Origin: Bacteroidota bacterium
GTDB taxonomy: Bacteria; Bacteroidota; Bacteroidia; Bacteroidales; Dysgonomonadaceae
NCBI GenBank assembly: GCA_023399295.1
Contig: JAEWQF010000073.1
Coordinates: 1-25,318 of the forward strand
Direction: 5' to 3'
Length of the DNA stretch: 25,318 nucleotides
The notes beneath the pieces are model-generated. The model made no database searches. It saw only the letters and a program-made list of their open reading frames with translations, and was not told the origin of the DNA. Positions 16,843 to 24,654 of this stretch are shown piece after piece. Made by a program: the position numbers and the translations under genes. Every line of letters begins with the position of its first letter. Within the stretch, counting starts at the first letter, position 1.

Positions 16843-16905
16843 ATCCTTTCATTATTGCATCGCTGCATCGCTTTTGGCAACAACAGATCAACTGCGGCAG
16901 ACCCC

Positions 16906-18432
16906 TTATCCTTTCTGTTGGTGCTCCGGACGCAGCAGGTCATTGACTGTCTTCACCGGGTTGAAGGTAGTGAGCGGCACCTCCACAAAGAGGGTGTTCC
17001 AATCGCTCATCGCTCCGTTCCACAACCCAGGCAACTCCAGTGCTTTCAGCTCTTTGCCGTTGCTCGATTTGTGTGAGATGAAACCGGTGTTGGGATCCAC
17101 AAATTTTGTCAGGTCGAATTTGTTTCCATGATGGCATTTCACGCCACAAACCAGATCAACCGGGTTAAAGTGAGAGCCGTTGCGGAAGGCATCCATGGCC
17201 CGGGGATCGTTGCGGTTGATCTGTGAACTCTCCAGAATCTGCAGCGAGGCAGTCCCGTCGGGGTTGACAACAATGAAAGGACCACCCCCCGGCTCACCCT
17301 GGTTCCTCACCATACCGCATACGCGGAATGGCCGGTCGAGCTTGCGCTTGAGATAGGCTTCCAGCTGTTCATCGGTGTCGAATTGTTCGTTGTGCGTGAT
17401 GCACAATTCGTTCTCGGTGAAGGCAAGCATCTCCTCCAGTTCGTCGGAGGTCGCCTTCCCGGACTCCAGTGTATCGAGATAAGCAAATGCACGTGCTTGC
17501 ATGGCAACCAGAACCCCTGCCAGCAGCTTCTTGTAATGCGCTTCCTCCTGTTTCAGCCTGTCGGGCACCACATTGTCGATATTCTTGATGAAAATGATGT
17601 CCGAGTCAATGTCATTCAGGTTTTCAATCAGCGCACCGTGGCCCCCGGGACGGAACAACAGGCTGCCATCCGCTTCGCGAATAGGTTGGTTTGCCAGATC
17701 CACCGCAAGGGTGTCGGTTGCCGGCTTCTGAATGCTGTATGACACCGAAAAACGGGCACCCAGTTTGATCTCATAACTGAGTTTGCGGGCAGCCACCAAC
17801 AACTCAAATAGTTCCTTGTGCTCTTCCGACACGGTAAAATGCACCCTCACCAATCCATCAGCACGTCGGGCATAGAGTGCTCCTTCGTGCAAATGTTCTC
17901 CCAGGGCTGTTCTGTTTCCCTCGGGATAGGAGTGAAACAGCAACAACCCCTTGGGCAGACTGCCGTAATCAAGTCCTTCGGGATACAACAAGGCAGCCAC
18001 CACCGCCTTGTATTGTTGTTCCTCACAGAGCATTGAGACATTTTTACCGTAAAGCAGGCGGCATGTCTCATCCAGTGAGACAGCAAAGGCGAAATCGTGG
18101 AGACGGGTGAAGAAGGTCTTCTCAAAAACGGTGGTTGGCAGATCATAATCCGCGTCGAGAAAGGCATACAGATCTTTGAACATGCGACTGGCAGCACCCG
18201 ACGCCGGTACAAATTTGGTGATGCTCCTGTCACCATCAAGATAATCCTGCCAACACTTCAGATAGCTCTTCTCCTGCTGCTCATCTACCTTGATGACTCC
18301 CTTGTAATGGGATGCAGGGGCCACAATCTGCAAGAATGGAAAACCGGTGTTGAAAAATCTGAGTTGTCTGCTGAGTTGATCCTGTGAGATCCCTTTTTCA
18401 TTCAGCTGTTCGAGGTCCTGTGGTGTAAACAT
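16906..18432 (-). CDS. DUF4301 family protein, resembling UDP-sugar pyrophosphorylases
   Basis: A 508-residue soluble protein read from ATG 18432 (MFTPQDLEQLNEKGIS); an ATG four codons upstream (18444) is also possible. The open frame runs on to 18723, but a promoter at 18520-18527 rules that out. It belongs to the uncharacterised Bacteroidota family DUF4301. By eye it follows the order of eukaryotic-type UDP-GlcNAc pyrophosphorylases: a loop FVPASGAASRMFK (74-86) in the nucleotide-binding position; a VHFTVSEEH strand (197-205); ADGSLLFRPGGHGALIENL then IIFIKNIDNVVP (254-290), like the PDGNGGLY..VDN region; VCGMVRNQGEPGGGPFIVV then LESSQI (371-405); and TTFNPVKTVNDLL near the end (488-500). 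Nucleotidyltransferase activity is inference. It is followed by a strong terminator. Confidence 0.8.
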   Translation of the reverse strand: MFTPQDLEQLNEKGISQDQLSRQLRFFNTGFPFLQIVAPASHYKGVIKVDEQQEKSYLKCWQDYLDGDRSITKFVPASGAASRMFKDLYAFLDADYDLPTTVFEKTFFTRLHDFAFAVSLDETCRLLYGKNVSMLCEEQQYKAVVAALLYPEGLDYGSLPKGLLLFHSYPEGNRTALGEHLHEGALYARRADGLVRVHFTVSEEHKELFELLVAARKLSYEIKLGARFSVSYSIQKPATDTLAVDLANQPIREADGSLLFRPGGHGALIENLNDIDSDIIFIKNIDNVVPDRLKQEEAHYKKLLAGVLVAMQARAFAYLDTLESGKATSDELEEMLAFTENELCITHNEQFDTDEQLEAYLKRKLDRPFRVCGMVRNQGEPGGGPFIVVNPDGTASLQILESSQINRNDPRAMDAFRNGSHFNPVDLVCGVKCHHGNKFDLTKFVDPNTGFISHKSSNGKELKALELPGLWNGAMSDWNTLFVEVPLTTFNPVKTVNDLLRPEHQQKG

Positions 18433-18519
18433 ATCTGTGCGCATTAGTATGTGATGAGAAACAATTGAATAAGCGGTCGCACCGTTTCGGTTCAATAGAG
18501 AGCGGGGCGTCCGTTCCAC

Positions 18520-18550
18520 CAAAGATAGGAAAATCTTCTGATACCGAAGC
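18520..18550 (-). promoter_or_regulatory. Promoter of the DUF4301 gene
   Basis: TATCTTTG (18527 down to 18520) is a perfect -7 box; TTCGG about 21 nt upstream is a weak -33. Expected start near 18513 gives an ~80-nt leader to ATG 18432 and excludes the longer open frame. Confidence 0.6.
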
Positions 18551-18652
18551 ATCATCGGGTCTAAAAAAACAAATATGAATGAGCAGAAAAACGACAGAAT
18601 GTCAGTCAGCTCACCGATCATTTTTTTGGCACAGGTTTTGAAAAGAGAAGGG

Positions 18653-18700
18653 TGTAGCATCCGCCTGCAATTGTGAGCACAGTGATGGATGCTGCATTTG
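18653..18700 (+). promoter_or_regulatory. Probable dnaK promoter with flanking inverted repeat
   Basis: TGTAGCATCC (18653-18662) and GGATGCTGCA (18687-18696) are inverted repeats matching at 9 of 10 positions, 24 nt apart. The right arm overlaps TGCATTTG (18693-18700), seven of eight to the -7 consensus, and TTG at 18671-18673 lies about 19 nt before it. No CIRCE element (TTAGCACTC-N9-GAGTGCTAA) is present. Confidence 0.45.
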
Positions 18701-18745
18701 ATATAAGAAGCAAGAAACAACATTTAAACAAATAGCAGATCAATT

Positions 18746-20656
18746 ATGGGAAAAATTATCGGTATAGACCTGGGAACAACCAATTCGTGCGTCTCTGTCA
18801 TGGAAGGGAGCGAACCTGTTGTAATCCCCAACAACGAAGGCAAGCGTACCACACCTTCGGTTGTAGCTTTTATGGACAACGGTGAACGCAAAGTAGGCGA
18901 TCCTGCAAAACGCCAGGCTATCACCAACCCGAACCACACCATCTCCTCCATCAAGACATTCATGGGTGAGACCTATGACCGGATGCAGAAAGAGATCGGT
19001 CGTGTACCCTATAAGGTGGCACGCGGCGACAACAACACACCCCGTGTCGACATCAACGGTCACCTCTACTCACCACAGGAGATCTCAGCCATCGTGTTGC
19101 AAAAGATGAAGAAAACCGCTGAAGATCACCTGGGACAGGAGGTCAAAGAAGCGGTGATCACCGTACCTGCCTACTTCAGCGACGCACAGCGTCAAGCCAC
19201 GAAGGAGGCGGGTGAGATTGCAGGACTGACCGTGCGCCGCATTGTGAACGAGCCCACAGCAGCCGCACTGGCTTACGGTCTCGACAAACAGAACAAGGAC
19301 TCAAAGATCGCGGTCTTCGACCTGGGTGGCGGCACCTTTGACATCTCCATCCTGGAGCTGGGCGATGGCGTCTTCGAGGTGAAGTCGACAAATGGTGACA
19401 CCCACCTGGGTGGCGATGACTTCGACCACCGCATCATCGACTGGCTGGCGCAGGAATTCATGAACGAGGAAGGCATCGACCTGCGGAAGGATCCGATGGC
19501 GCTCCAGCGACTGAAAGAAGCTGCCGAGAAAGCCAAGATCGAACTCTCCAGCGCCACCTCCACCGAGATCAACCTGCCCTACATCATGCCGGTGAACGGG
19601 ATACCCAAGCACCTGGTGAAGACACTGTCACGTGCCAAGTTTGAGCAGCTGATCGACGACCTGTTGCAGAAATGCGTGGGACCCTGTCAGAAATCGATGA
19701 AAGACGCGGGACTTTCCAACTCCGATATCGACGAGGTGATCCTCGTGGGGGGATCTACCCGTATCCCCGCAGTACAGGAGCTGGTGGAGAAGTTGTTTGG
19801 CAAGAAACCGCACAAGGGTGTGAATCCCGACGAGGTAGTAGCCATTGGTGCCGCCATTCAAGGTGCCGTACTCACAGGCGAAGTGAAAGACGTGTTGCTT
19901 CTCGATGTGACGCCACTCTCATTGGGTATTGAAACATTGGGTGGTGTGATGACAAAGTTGATCGAGGCCAACACCACCATCCCGACAAAGAAGAGTGAGA
20001 CCTTCTCCACCGCGAGCGACAACCAGCCCTCGGTACAGATCAACGTGCTGCAGGGTGAACGTGCCATGGCACGCGACAACAAGCAGATCGGCGTCTTCAA
20101 CCTCGACGGCATCCCACCCGCACCGCGTGGGATACCCCAGATTGAGGTGACATTCGACATCGATGCCAATGGCATCCTGAATGTCTCAGCCAAAGACAAG
20201 GCATCGGGCAAGGAGCAAAAGATCCGCATCGAGGCCTCATCTGGACTGAGTGAAGATGAAATCAAGCGAATGAAGGAAGAGGCTACAGCCAATGCAGAAG
20301 CCGACAGGAAAGAAAAAGAGCGGATCGACAAGCTGAACCAGGCCGACTCCACCATCTTCCAAACCGAGAAGCAGTTGAAAGAGTTGGGCGATAAAATCCC
20401 GGCAGACAAGAAAGCTCCGATCGAAGCAGCCCTCAACAAACTGAAAGAGGCCCACAAGGTACAGGATCTCACCGCCATCGATGCGGCATCCGATGAGCTG
20501 AACAATGCGTTCCAGGCAGCATCACAGGAGATGTACAATGCCACAAACGCACAACCGGGTGCGCAGCCAGGAAGCGATGCCGGACAACAGGCTTCATCCG
20601 ACAAGAATCAGTCGGGTGATGATGTGACCGATGTGGACTTCGAAGAGGTGAAGTAA
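18746..20656 (+). CDS. dnaK: Molecular chaperone DnaK (Hsp70)
   Basis: A 636-residue cytosolic Hsp70, full length. The N-terminal ATPase begins MGKIIGIDLGTTNSCVSV, with phosphate-1 loop DLGTTNS at 8-14. FDLGGGTFDIS near 195-205 (phosphate 2) and ILVGGSTRIPAVQ near 335-347 (adenosine site) complete it. The linker and substrate domain start at DVLLLDVTPLSLGIETLGG near 383. The lid is followed by a Gly/Gln-rich disordered tail ending DVTDVDFEEVK, as usual. It folds and refolds proteins with DnaJ and GrpE, which are not in this window. It is divergent from the DUF4301 gene and closed by a hairpin terminator. Confidence 0.99.
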   Translation: MGKIIGIDLGTTNSCVSVMEGSEPVVIPNNEGKRTTPSVVAFMDNGERKVGDPAKRQAITNPNHTISSIKTFMGETYDRMQKEIGRVPYKVARGDNNTPRVDINGHLYSPQEISAIVLQKMKKTAEDHLGQEVKEAVITVPAYFSDAQRQATKEAGEIAGLTVRRIVNEPTAAALAYGLDKQNKDSKIAVFDLGGGTFDISILELGDGVFEVKSTNGDTHLGGDDFDHRIIDWLAQEFMNEEGIDLRKDPMALQRLKEAAEKAKIELSSATSTEINLPYIMPVNGIPKHLVKTLSRAKFEQLIDDLLQKCVGPCQKSMKDAGLSNSDIDEVILVGGSTRIPAVQELVEKLFGKKPHKGVNPDEVVAIGAAIQGAVLTGEVKDVLLLDVTPLSLGIETLGGVMTKLIEANTTIPTKKSETFSTASDNQPSVQINVLQGERAMARDNKQIGVFNLDGIPPAPRGIPQIEVTFDIDANGILNVSAKDKASGKEQKIRIEASSGLSEDEIKRMKEEATANAEADRKEKERIDKLNQADSTIFQTEKQLKELGDKIPADKKAPIEAALNKLKEAHKVQDLTAIDAASDELNNAFQAASQEMYNATNAQPGAQPGSDAGQQASSDKNQSGDDVTDVDFEEVK

Positions 20657-20694
20657 ACAGGCAACAGCATCTGGTTCGCTGTGATACATTTTAT

Positions 20695-20732
20695 CAACCC
20701 CGCCACAACGCTGTGTGCGGGGTTGTTCATTT
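20695..20732 (+). terminator. Terminator of dnaK
   Basis: CAACCCCGC (20695-20703) and GCGGGGTTG (20717-20725) form a perfect 9-bp stem with a 13-nt loop, followed by TTCATTT. The T tract is short, but the helix is strong and lies 38 nt after the stop. Confidence 0.75.
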
Positions 20733-20753
20733 AAAAAAAAGAGCCTCACAACA

Positions 20754-20783
20754 TTGATATGAAAAAAAATATTTATATCTTTG
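20754..20783 (+). promoter_or_regulatory. Promoter of rpsU
   Basis: TTG (20754-20756), 19 nt, then TATCTTTG (20776-20783). It matches the Bacteroidota consensus. Predicted start near 20790 leaves an unusually long leader of about 180 nt before rpsU. Confidence 0.8.
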
Positions 20784-20789
20784 CAGCCC

Positions 20790-20971
20790 AAATAGAAGGG
20801 AGGTTATTGATTAACCGGAAAAGGAAACAGTGTAGAGAATAGAGCATACCCATTTTTCCATCACAAGGAAGCGATTCTTCCCTGTGCAAAGAATCAATAG
20901 TCACATTTCAAATAGCTGAAAGCCGATTGCTGAAAGCTGATTGCCAAGTACAAACTAAAACAACAATAACA
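20790..20971 (+). promoter_or_regulatory. Structured rpsU leader
   Basis: About 180 nt without a gene. It holds GGTTA-N5-TAACC (20802-20816) and a hairpin of ACA-A-GGAAG pairing with CTTCC-C-TGT (20863-20885). A competing helix, GATTCTT with AAGAATC (20873-20895), shares bases with that hairpin. The heptamer element (20914-20950) follows. The 20 nt before the ATG are A/C-rich with no Shine-Dalgarno sequence. Confidence 0.45.
20914..20950 (+). repeat. Heptamer-repeat leader element, copy 2 (upstream of rpsU)
   Basis: Heptads AGCTGAA-AGCCGAT-TGCTGAA-AGCTGAT-TGCCAAG, followed by TA, lie about 22 nt before the rpsU ATG. The element matches the copy upstream of ridA at about 30 of 37 positions in the same orientation relative to its gene. 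Confidence 0.6.
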
Positions 20972-21163
20972 ATGATCGTAGTACAACTCAAAGAGGGCGA
21001 AAACATTGAAAGAGCCCTGAAGAAATTCAAACGCAAATACGAGAAGACCGGTGTGGTCAAAGAACTTCGCAGCCGACAGGCATTCATCAAACCCTCTGTG
21101 GCAAAACGCAAGAAAAAACAACACGCCGTATACGTACAACAACTGCAGCAAAACGAAGAGTAA
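20972..21163 (+). CDS. rpsU: 30S ribosomal protein bS21
   Basis: A 63-residue basic protein, MIVVQLKEGENIERALKKF onwards, the standard bS21 sequence and length. The lysine/arginine-rich C-terminal half ends HAVYVQQLQQNEE. The ATG at 20972 is the family start; an upstream in-frame ATG (20927) lies inside the heptamer repeat and adds no conserved sequence. In Bacteroidota bS21 helps sequester the 16S rRNA anti-Shine-Dalgarno end (literature). The start here has an A-rich leader without a Shine-Dalgarno sequence. Next downstream is xerC, with its own promoter. Confidence 0.97.
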   Translation: MIVVQLKEGENIERALKKFKRKYEKTGVVKELRSRQAFIKPSVAKRKKKQHAVYVQQLQQNEE

Positions 21164-21171
21164 GTAAATTA

Positions 21172-21203
21172 TTTCGTTTTTCTAAAGTTTTTTCCTATCT
21201 TCG
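21172..21203 (+). promoter_or_regulatory. Promoter of xerC-hpf
   Basis: TTTCG (21172-21176), 19 nt, then TATCTTCG (21196-21203), seven of eight to the -7 consensus. Start near 21210 leaves a short leader and favours the ATG at 21234 over the TTG at 21216. Confidence 0.6.
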
Positions 21204-21233
21204 TAGCACCATCATTTGAATGGAAACGGTGCG

Positions 21234-22139
21234 ATGTGGAAAGAAAAATTCATAGACTATCTCCGTTATGAGAAGAACTACTCCTCTCTAACGGAGATTT
21301 CTTATTACAGGGATATCACCCAGTTTGAATCCTACGTGACCGCTCTGTTGGGATCATTTAACCCGGTGATGGTGGAGAGTGACCATATCCGTAGCTGGAT
21401 CATCCAACTCATGGATGAGGGAATCAAAGCCCGGTCGGTGAACCGGAAGCTCAGCACCCTTAAATCATTCTTCCGCTACCTGCAACGCAAAGGCATTGTC
21501 ATCCACAATCCCGCCACAGGCATCCACGGCCCCAGAACACCAAAAAAACTGCCCGCGTTTGTCAAAGACCGTGACATCTCAGGGGTCATCGACACCTCCG
21601 ACAACTACCCCGATGATTTCAGCGGTCACCGCGACCGTTTCCTCATTGAGCTACTCTACCTCACCGGCATGCGACGTGCCGAGCTGATCGCACTGCGCGA
21701 CAGCGATGTCGATTTTGCAAATTGCACCCTCCGGGTTACAGGCAAACGGAACAAACAGCGCATCATTCCCTTCACAACCGATACGCGAGAGAAAATCAAC
21801 ACTTATATCGAAATAAGAGACGCGGCAGTGGAAAACAAATCACCGTTCCTCTTTGTTAAGAAGGATGGAAACCAATTATACCCTAAACTTGTGTACAACA
21901 TCATTCACTCACACCTGAGCAGCGTCCCCACCCTCTCCCGGAGAAGTCCTCATGTGCTGCGTCACTCCTTTGCCACCGAGATGCTGAACAATGGTGCCGA
22001 CATCAATGCGGTGAAAGAGTTGCTGGGCCACTCCAGCCTGGCATCCACGCAGATCTACACCCATGTGACGCTGGAGGAGATGAAGAAGGCTTATGATCAC
22101 GCCCATCCCAGGGCACATAATAAATTGAAGGAGGAATAG
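21234..22139 (+). CDS. xerC: Tyrosine recombinase XerC/XerD family
   Basis: A 301-residue tyrosine recombinase, probably one of the pair that resolves chromosome dimers at dif. The N-terminal SAM-like core-binding domain spans about 1-90. The catalytic domain has Arg147 (TGMRRAEL), Lys171 (GKRNKQR), His240 and Arg243 (PHVLRHSFATEM), His266 (LLGHSS) and nucleophile Tyr275 (TQIYTHV), so it is complete. Location between rpsU and hpf is the conserved housekeeping context in Bacteroidota, which argues against a mobile-element integrase despite the nearby tRNAs. XerC versus XerD is not decided by sequence alone. I start at ATG 21234; a TTG at 21216 would add six residues. hpf follows after one base. 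Confidence 0.9.
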   Translation: MWKEKFIDYLRYEKNYSSLTEISYYRDITQFESYVTALLGSFNPVMVESDHIRSWIIQLMDEGIKARSVNRKLSTLKSFFRYLQRKGIVIHNPATGIHGPRTPKKLPAFVKDRDISGVIDTSDNYPDDFSGHRDRFLIELLYLTGMRRAELIALRDSDVDFANCTLRVTGKRNKQRIIPFTTDTREKINTYIEIRDAAVENKSPFLFVKKDGNQLYPKLVYNIIHSHLSSVPTLSRRSPHVLRHSFATEMLNNGADINAVKELLGHSSLASTQIYTHVTLEEMKKAYDHAHPRAHNKLKEE

Positions 22140-22140
22140 T

Positions 22141-22437
22141 ATGGAAATGACAATTCAATCTGTAAACTTTGACGCCACGGAACAGCTGAAAGCATTTGTG
22201 GAAAAGAAAGTAAAAAAAATGGAACGCTATTGCGACGACATCATTCTGGCAGAAGTAATCCTGAAAGTGGTAAAACCTGAAACGGCAAACAACAAAGAGG
22301 CTGCAGTGAAGTTAAACCTCAGACACAAAGAAGCATTTGCCAGCAAGATCGCCGACACCTTCGAAGAGGCGGTTGACCTCTGCATGGTTGCGCTTGAAAA
22401 ACAAATCCAGAAGACAAAAGAAAAAAAGGATCGGTAA
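22141..22437 (+). CDS. hpf: Ribosome hibernation promoting factor (HPF/RaiA family, short form)
   Basis: A 98-residue protein with the beta-alpha-beta fold signature MTIQSVNFDATEQLKAFVEKKVKKMERY, a central VEK..LR strand and helix ADTFEEAVDLCMVALEKQI. A lysine-rich tail ends it (KTKEKKDR). It binds the decoding region of the 30S subunit and inactivates ribosomes in stationary phase. It lacks the ~60-residue C-terminal dimerisation domain of long HPF, so it is the short type. It begins one base after xerC and is probably co-translated with it. A second ATG at 22147 is possible. Confidence 0.92.
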   Translation: MEMTIQSVNFDATEQLKAFVEKKVKKMERYCDDIILAEVILKVVKPETANNKEAAVKLNLRHKEAFASKIADTFEEAVDLCMVALEKQIQKTKEKKDR

Positions 22438-22457
22438 TCCAAAAAACCGATTAAATA

Positions 22458-22489
22458 TTTTGGCATCAATAAAAATATCACTACCTTTG
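22458..22489 (+). promoter_or_regulatory. Promoter of the tRNA-tuf operon
   Basis: TTTTG (22458-22462), exactly 19 nt, then TACCTTTG (22482-22489). It is the best-matching promoter in the window, placed 20-50 nt after hpf and about 45 nt before the first tRNA. Confidence 0.85.
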
Positions 22490-22541
22490 CGACCGTTTCT
22501 CTCTCATTTCGGGGGAGAAGCGGTTAAAAGTAAGTAAATAA

Positions 22542-22615
22542 GCCTCTTTAGCTCAGTTGGCCAGAGCACGTGATTTGTAATCTCGGGGTCGTTGGTTCGA
22601 ATCCGACAAGAGGCT
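22542..22615 (+). tRNA. tRNA-Thr (anticodon TGT)
   Basis: Acceptor GCCTCTT pairs with AAGAGGC; anticodon loop TTTGTAA gives TGT; T-loop TTCGAAT is standard. The anticodon stem CGTGA/TCTCG has one T-T mismatch, which I recall as common in this tRNA in Bacteroidota. CCA is not encoded (discriminator T22615, then CAC). Confidence 0.95.
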
Positions 22616-22628
22616 CACTCACAGACAA

Positions 22629-22711
22629 GGGCAGTTACCAGAGTGGCCAAATGGGGCTGACTGTAACTCAGCTGGCTTACGCCTTCGGTGGTTCGAATCC
22701 ATCACTGCCCA
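22629..22711 (+). tRNA. tRNA-Tyr (anticodon GTA)
   Basis: Class II tRNA with acceptor GGGCAGT/ACTGCCC, anticodon loop CTGTAAC (GTA), a long variable arm and T-loop TTCGAAT. Discriminator A22711 is followed by CCA, so the 3' end is encoded. Confidence 0.95.
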
Positions 22712-22788
22712 CCATCGATTGATGATTTCCGATTTCGGATACAGGAGCTGGCTCCACGATCCCAAATTGTTAATCCCAAATCGAACTT

Positions 22789-22861
22789 GCGGAAGTAGCT
22801 CAGTTGATAGAGCATTAGCCTTCCAAGCTGAGGGTCGCGGGTTTGAGTCCCGTCTTCCGCT
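22789..22861 (+). tRNA. tRNA-Gly (anticodon TCC)
   Basis: Acceptor GCGGAAG/CTTCCGC, anticodon stem TTAGC/GCTGA with loop CTTCCAA (TCC), T-loop TTTGAGT. Discriminator T22861 is followed by CCA. The 77 nt between tRNA-Tyr and this gene hold no recognisable feature. Confidence 0.95.
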
Positions 22862-22870
22862 CCATGCAAT

Positions 22871-22942
<72 letters not shown>

Positions 22943-22968
22943 CAACGAGCGCATGTGCAACGTCTCAT

Positions 22969-22999
22969 CAAGACAAAAGGCAGGGTGCCGGGTGTCTTG
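22969..22999 (+). other. Intercistronic hairpin between tRNA-Thr and tuf
   Basis: CAAGACA (22969-22975) pairs with TGTCTTG (22993-22999); inside, GGCA pairs with TGCC across a symmetrical AAA/GGG internal loop. No T tract follows, so it is not a terminator. It may guide RNA processing or stabilise the tuf message. Confidence 0.5.
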
Positions 23000-23069
23000 A
23001 GCTTTACTGTTTACAAACGAAAGAATCGGAAATACAATTTTTTATTTACACTAATTAATAGGACATTTT

Positions 23070-24257
<1,188 letters not shown>

Positions 24258-24308
24258 TCACCGCGCCTTTGATCCCTCCGGGGAGAAAGAGGTTGAGAAT
24301 GAACAATT

Positions 24309-24349
24309 GCCCCCTGCTCCCTTCCATTGGGAAGGGTTGGGGGGGTGCT
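24309..24349. repeat. REP-like GC-rich hairpin between tuf and tRNA-Trp
   Basis: CCCTTCC-ATTG-GGAAGGG (24319-24336) is extended by GCCCCC on the left and GGGGGGTGC on the right, giving a long imperfect hairpin. The GC-rich composition differs from the surrounding leader. It could end tuf transcripts partially, but there is no T tract. Confidence 0.5.
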
Positions 24350-24350
24350 T

Positions 24351-24423
24351 ACGGGTCTAGCTCAGTTGGTAGAGCACTGGTCTCCAAAACCAGGTGTCGG
24401 GAGTTCGAGTCTCTCGACCCGTG
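24351..24423 (+). tRNA. tRNA-Trp (anticodon CCA)
   Basis: Acceptor ACGGGTC/GACCCGT, anticodon stem CTGGT/ACCAG with loop CTCCAAA (CCA), T-loop TTCGAGT. Discriminator G24423; CCA is not encoded. It stands between tuf and secE, as commonly in Bacteroidota. Confidence 0.96.
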
Positions 24424-24442
24424 CACATATGATCCGAATTAA

Positions 24443-24634
24443 ATGAAAAAAATAGTTGCATATCTCAAGGATGCTTATAACGAATTGGTTTATAAGGTAT
24501 CCTGGCCATCCAAAGAAGAACTATCCGGCAGTACAGTAATTGTATTGATTGCTTCCCTAATCATTGCCTTGATTGTGTTCGGTATGGATTCTTTGTTTGA
24601 GTGGGTATTAAAACTTCTCTACGGTATTTTGTAA
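24443..24634 (+). CDS. secE: Preprotein translocase subunit SecE
   Basis: A 63-residue inner-membrane protein of the short SecE type. The amphipathic N-terminal helix has the hallmark VSWPSKEEL (19-27), followed by one transmembrane helix (TVIVLIASLIIALIVFGMDSLF). It clamps the SecY channel. It begins 20 nt after tRNA-Trp and is followed by nusG after 20 nt, so the three are on one transcript. No Shine-Dalgarno sequence is visible. Confidence 0.95.
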   Translation: MKKIVAYLKDAYNELVYKVSWPSKEELSGSTVIVLIASLIIALIVFGMDSLFEWVLKLLYGIL

Positions 24635-24654
24635 TTATCTGAAAGAAAGAGACT

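Noticed and set aside
18601..18745. CIRCE operator for HrcA upstream of dnaK
   Set aside because: No TTAGCACTC-N9-GAGTGCTAA or near match is present.
20914..20950. Heptamer repeats considered as a CRISPR remnant
   Set aside because: Units of 7 nt without spacers; no cas genes.
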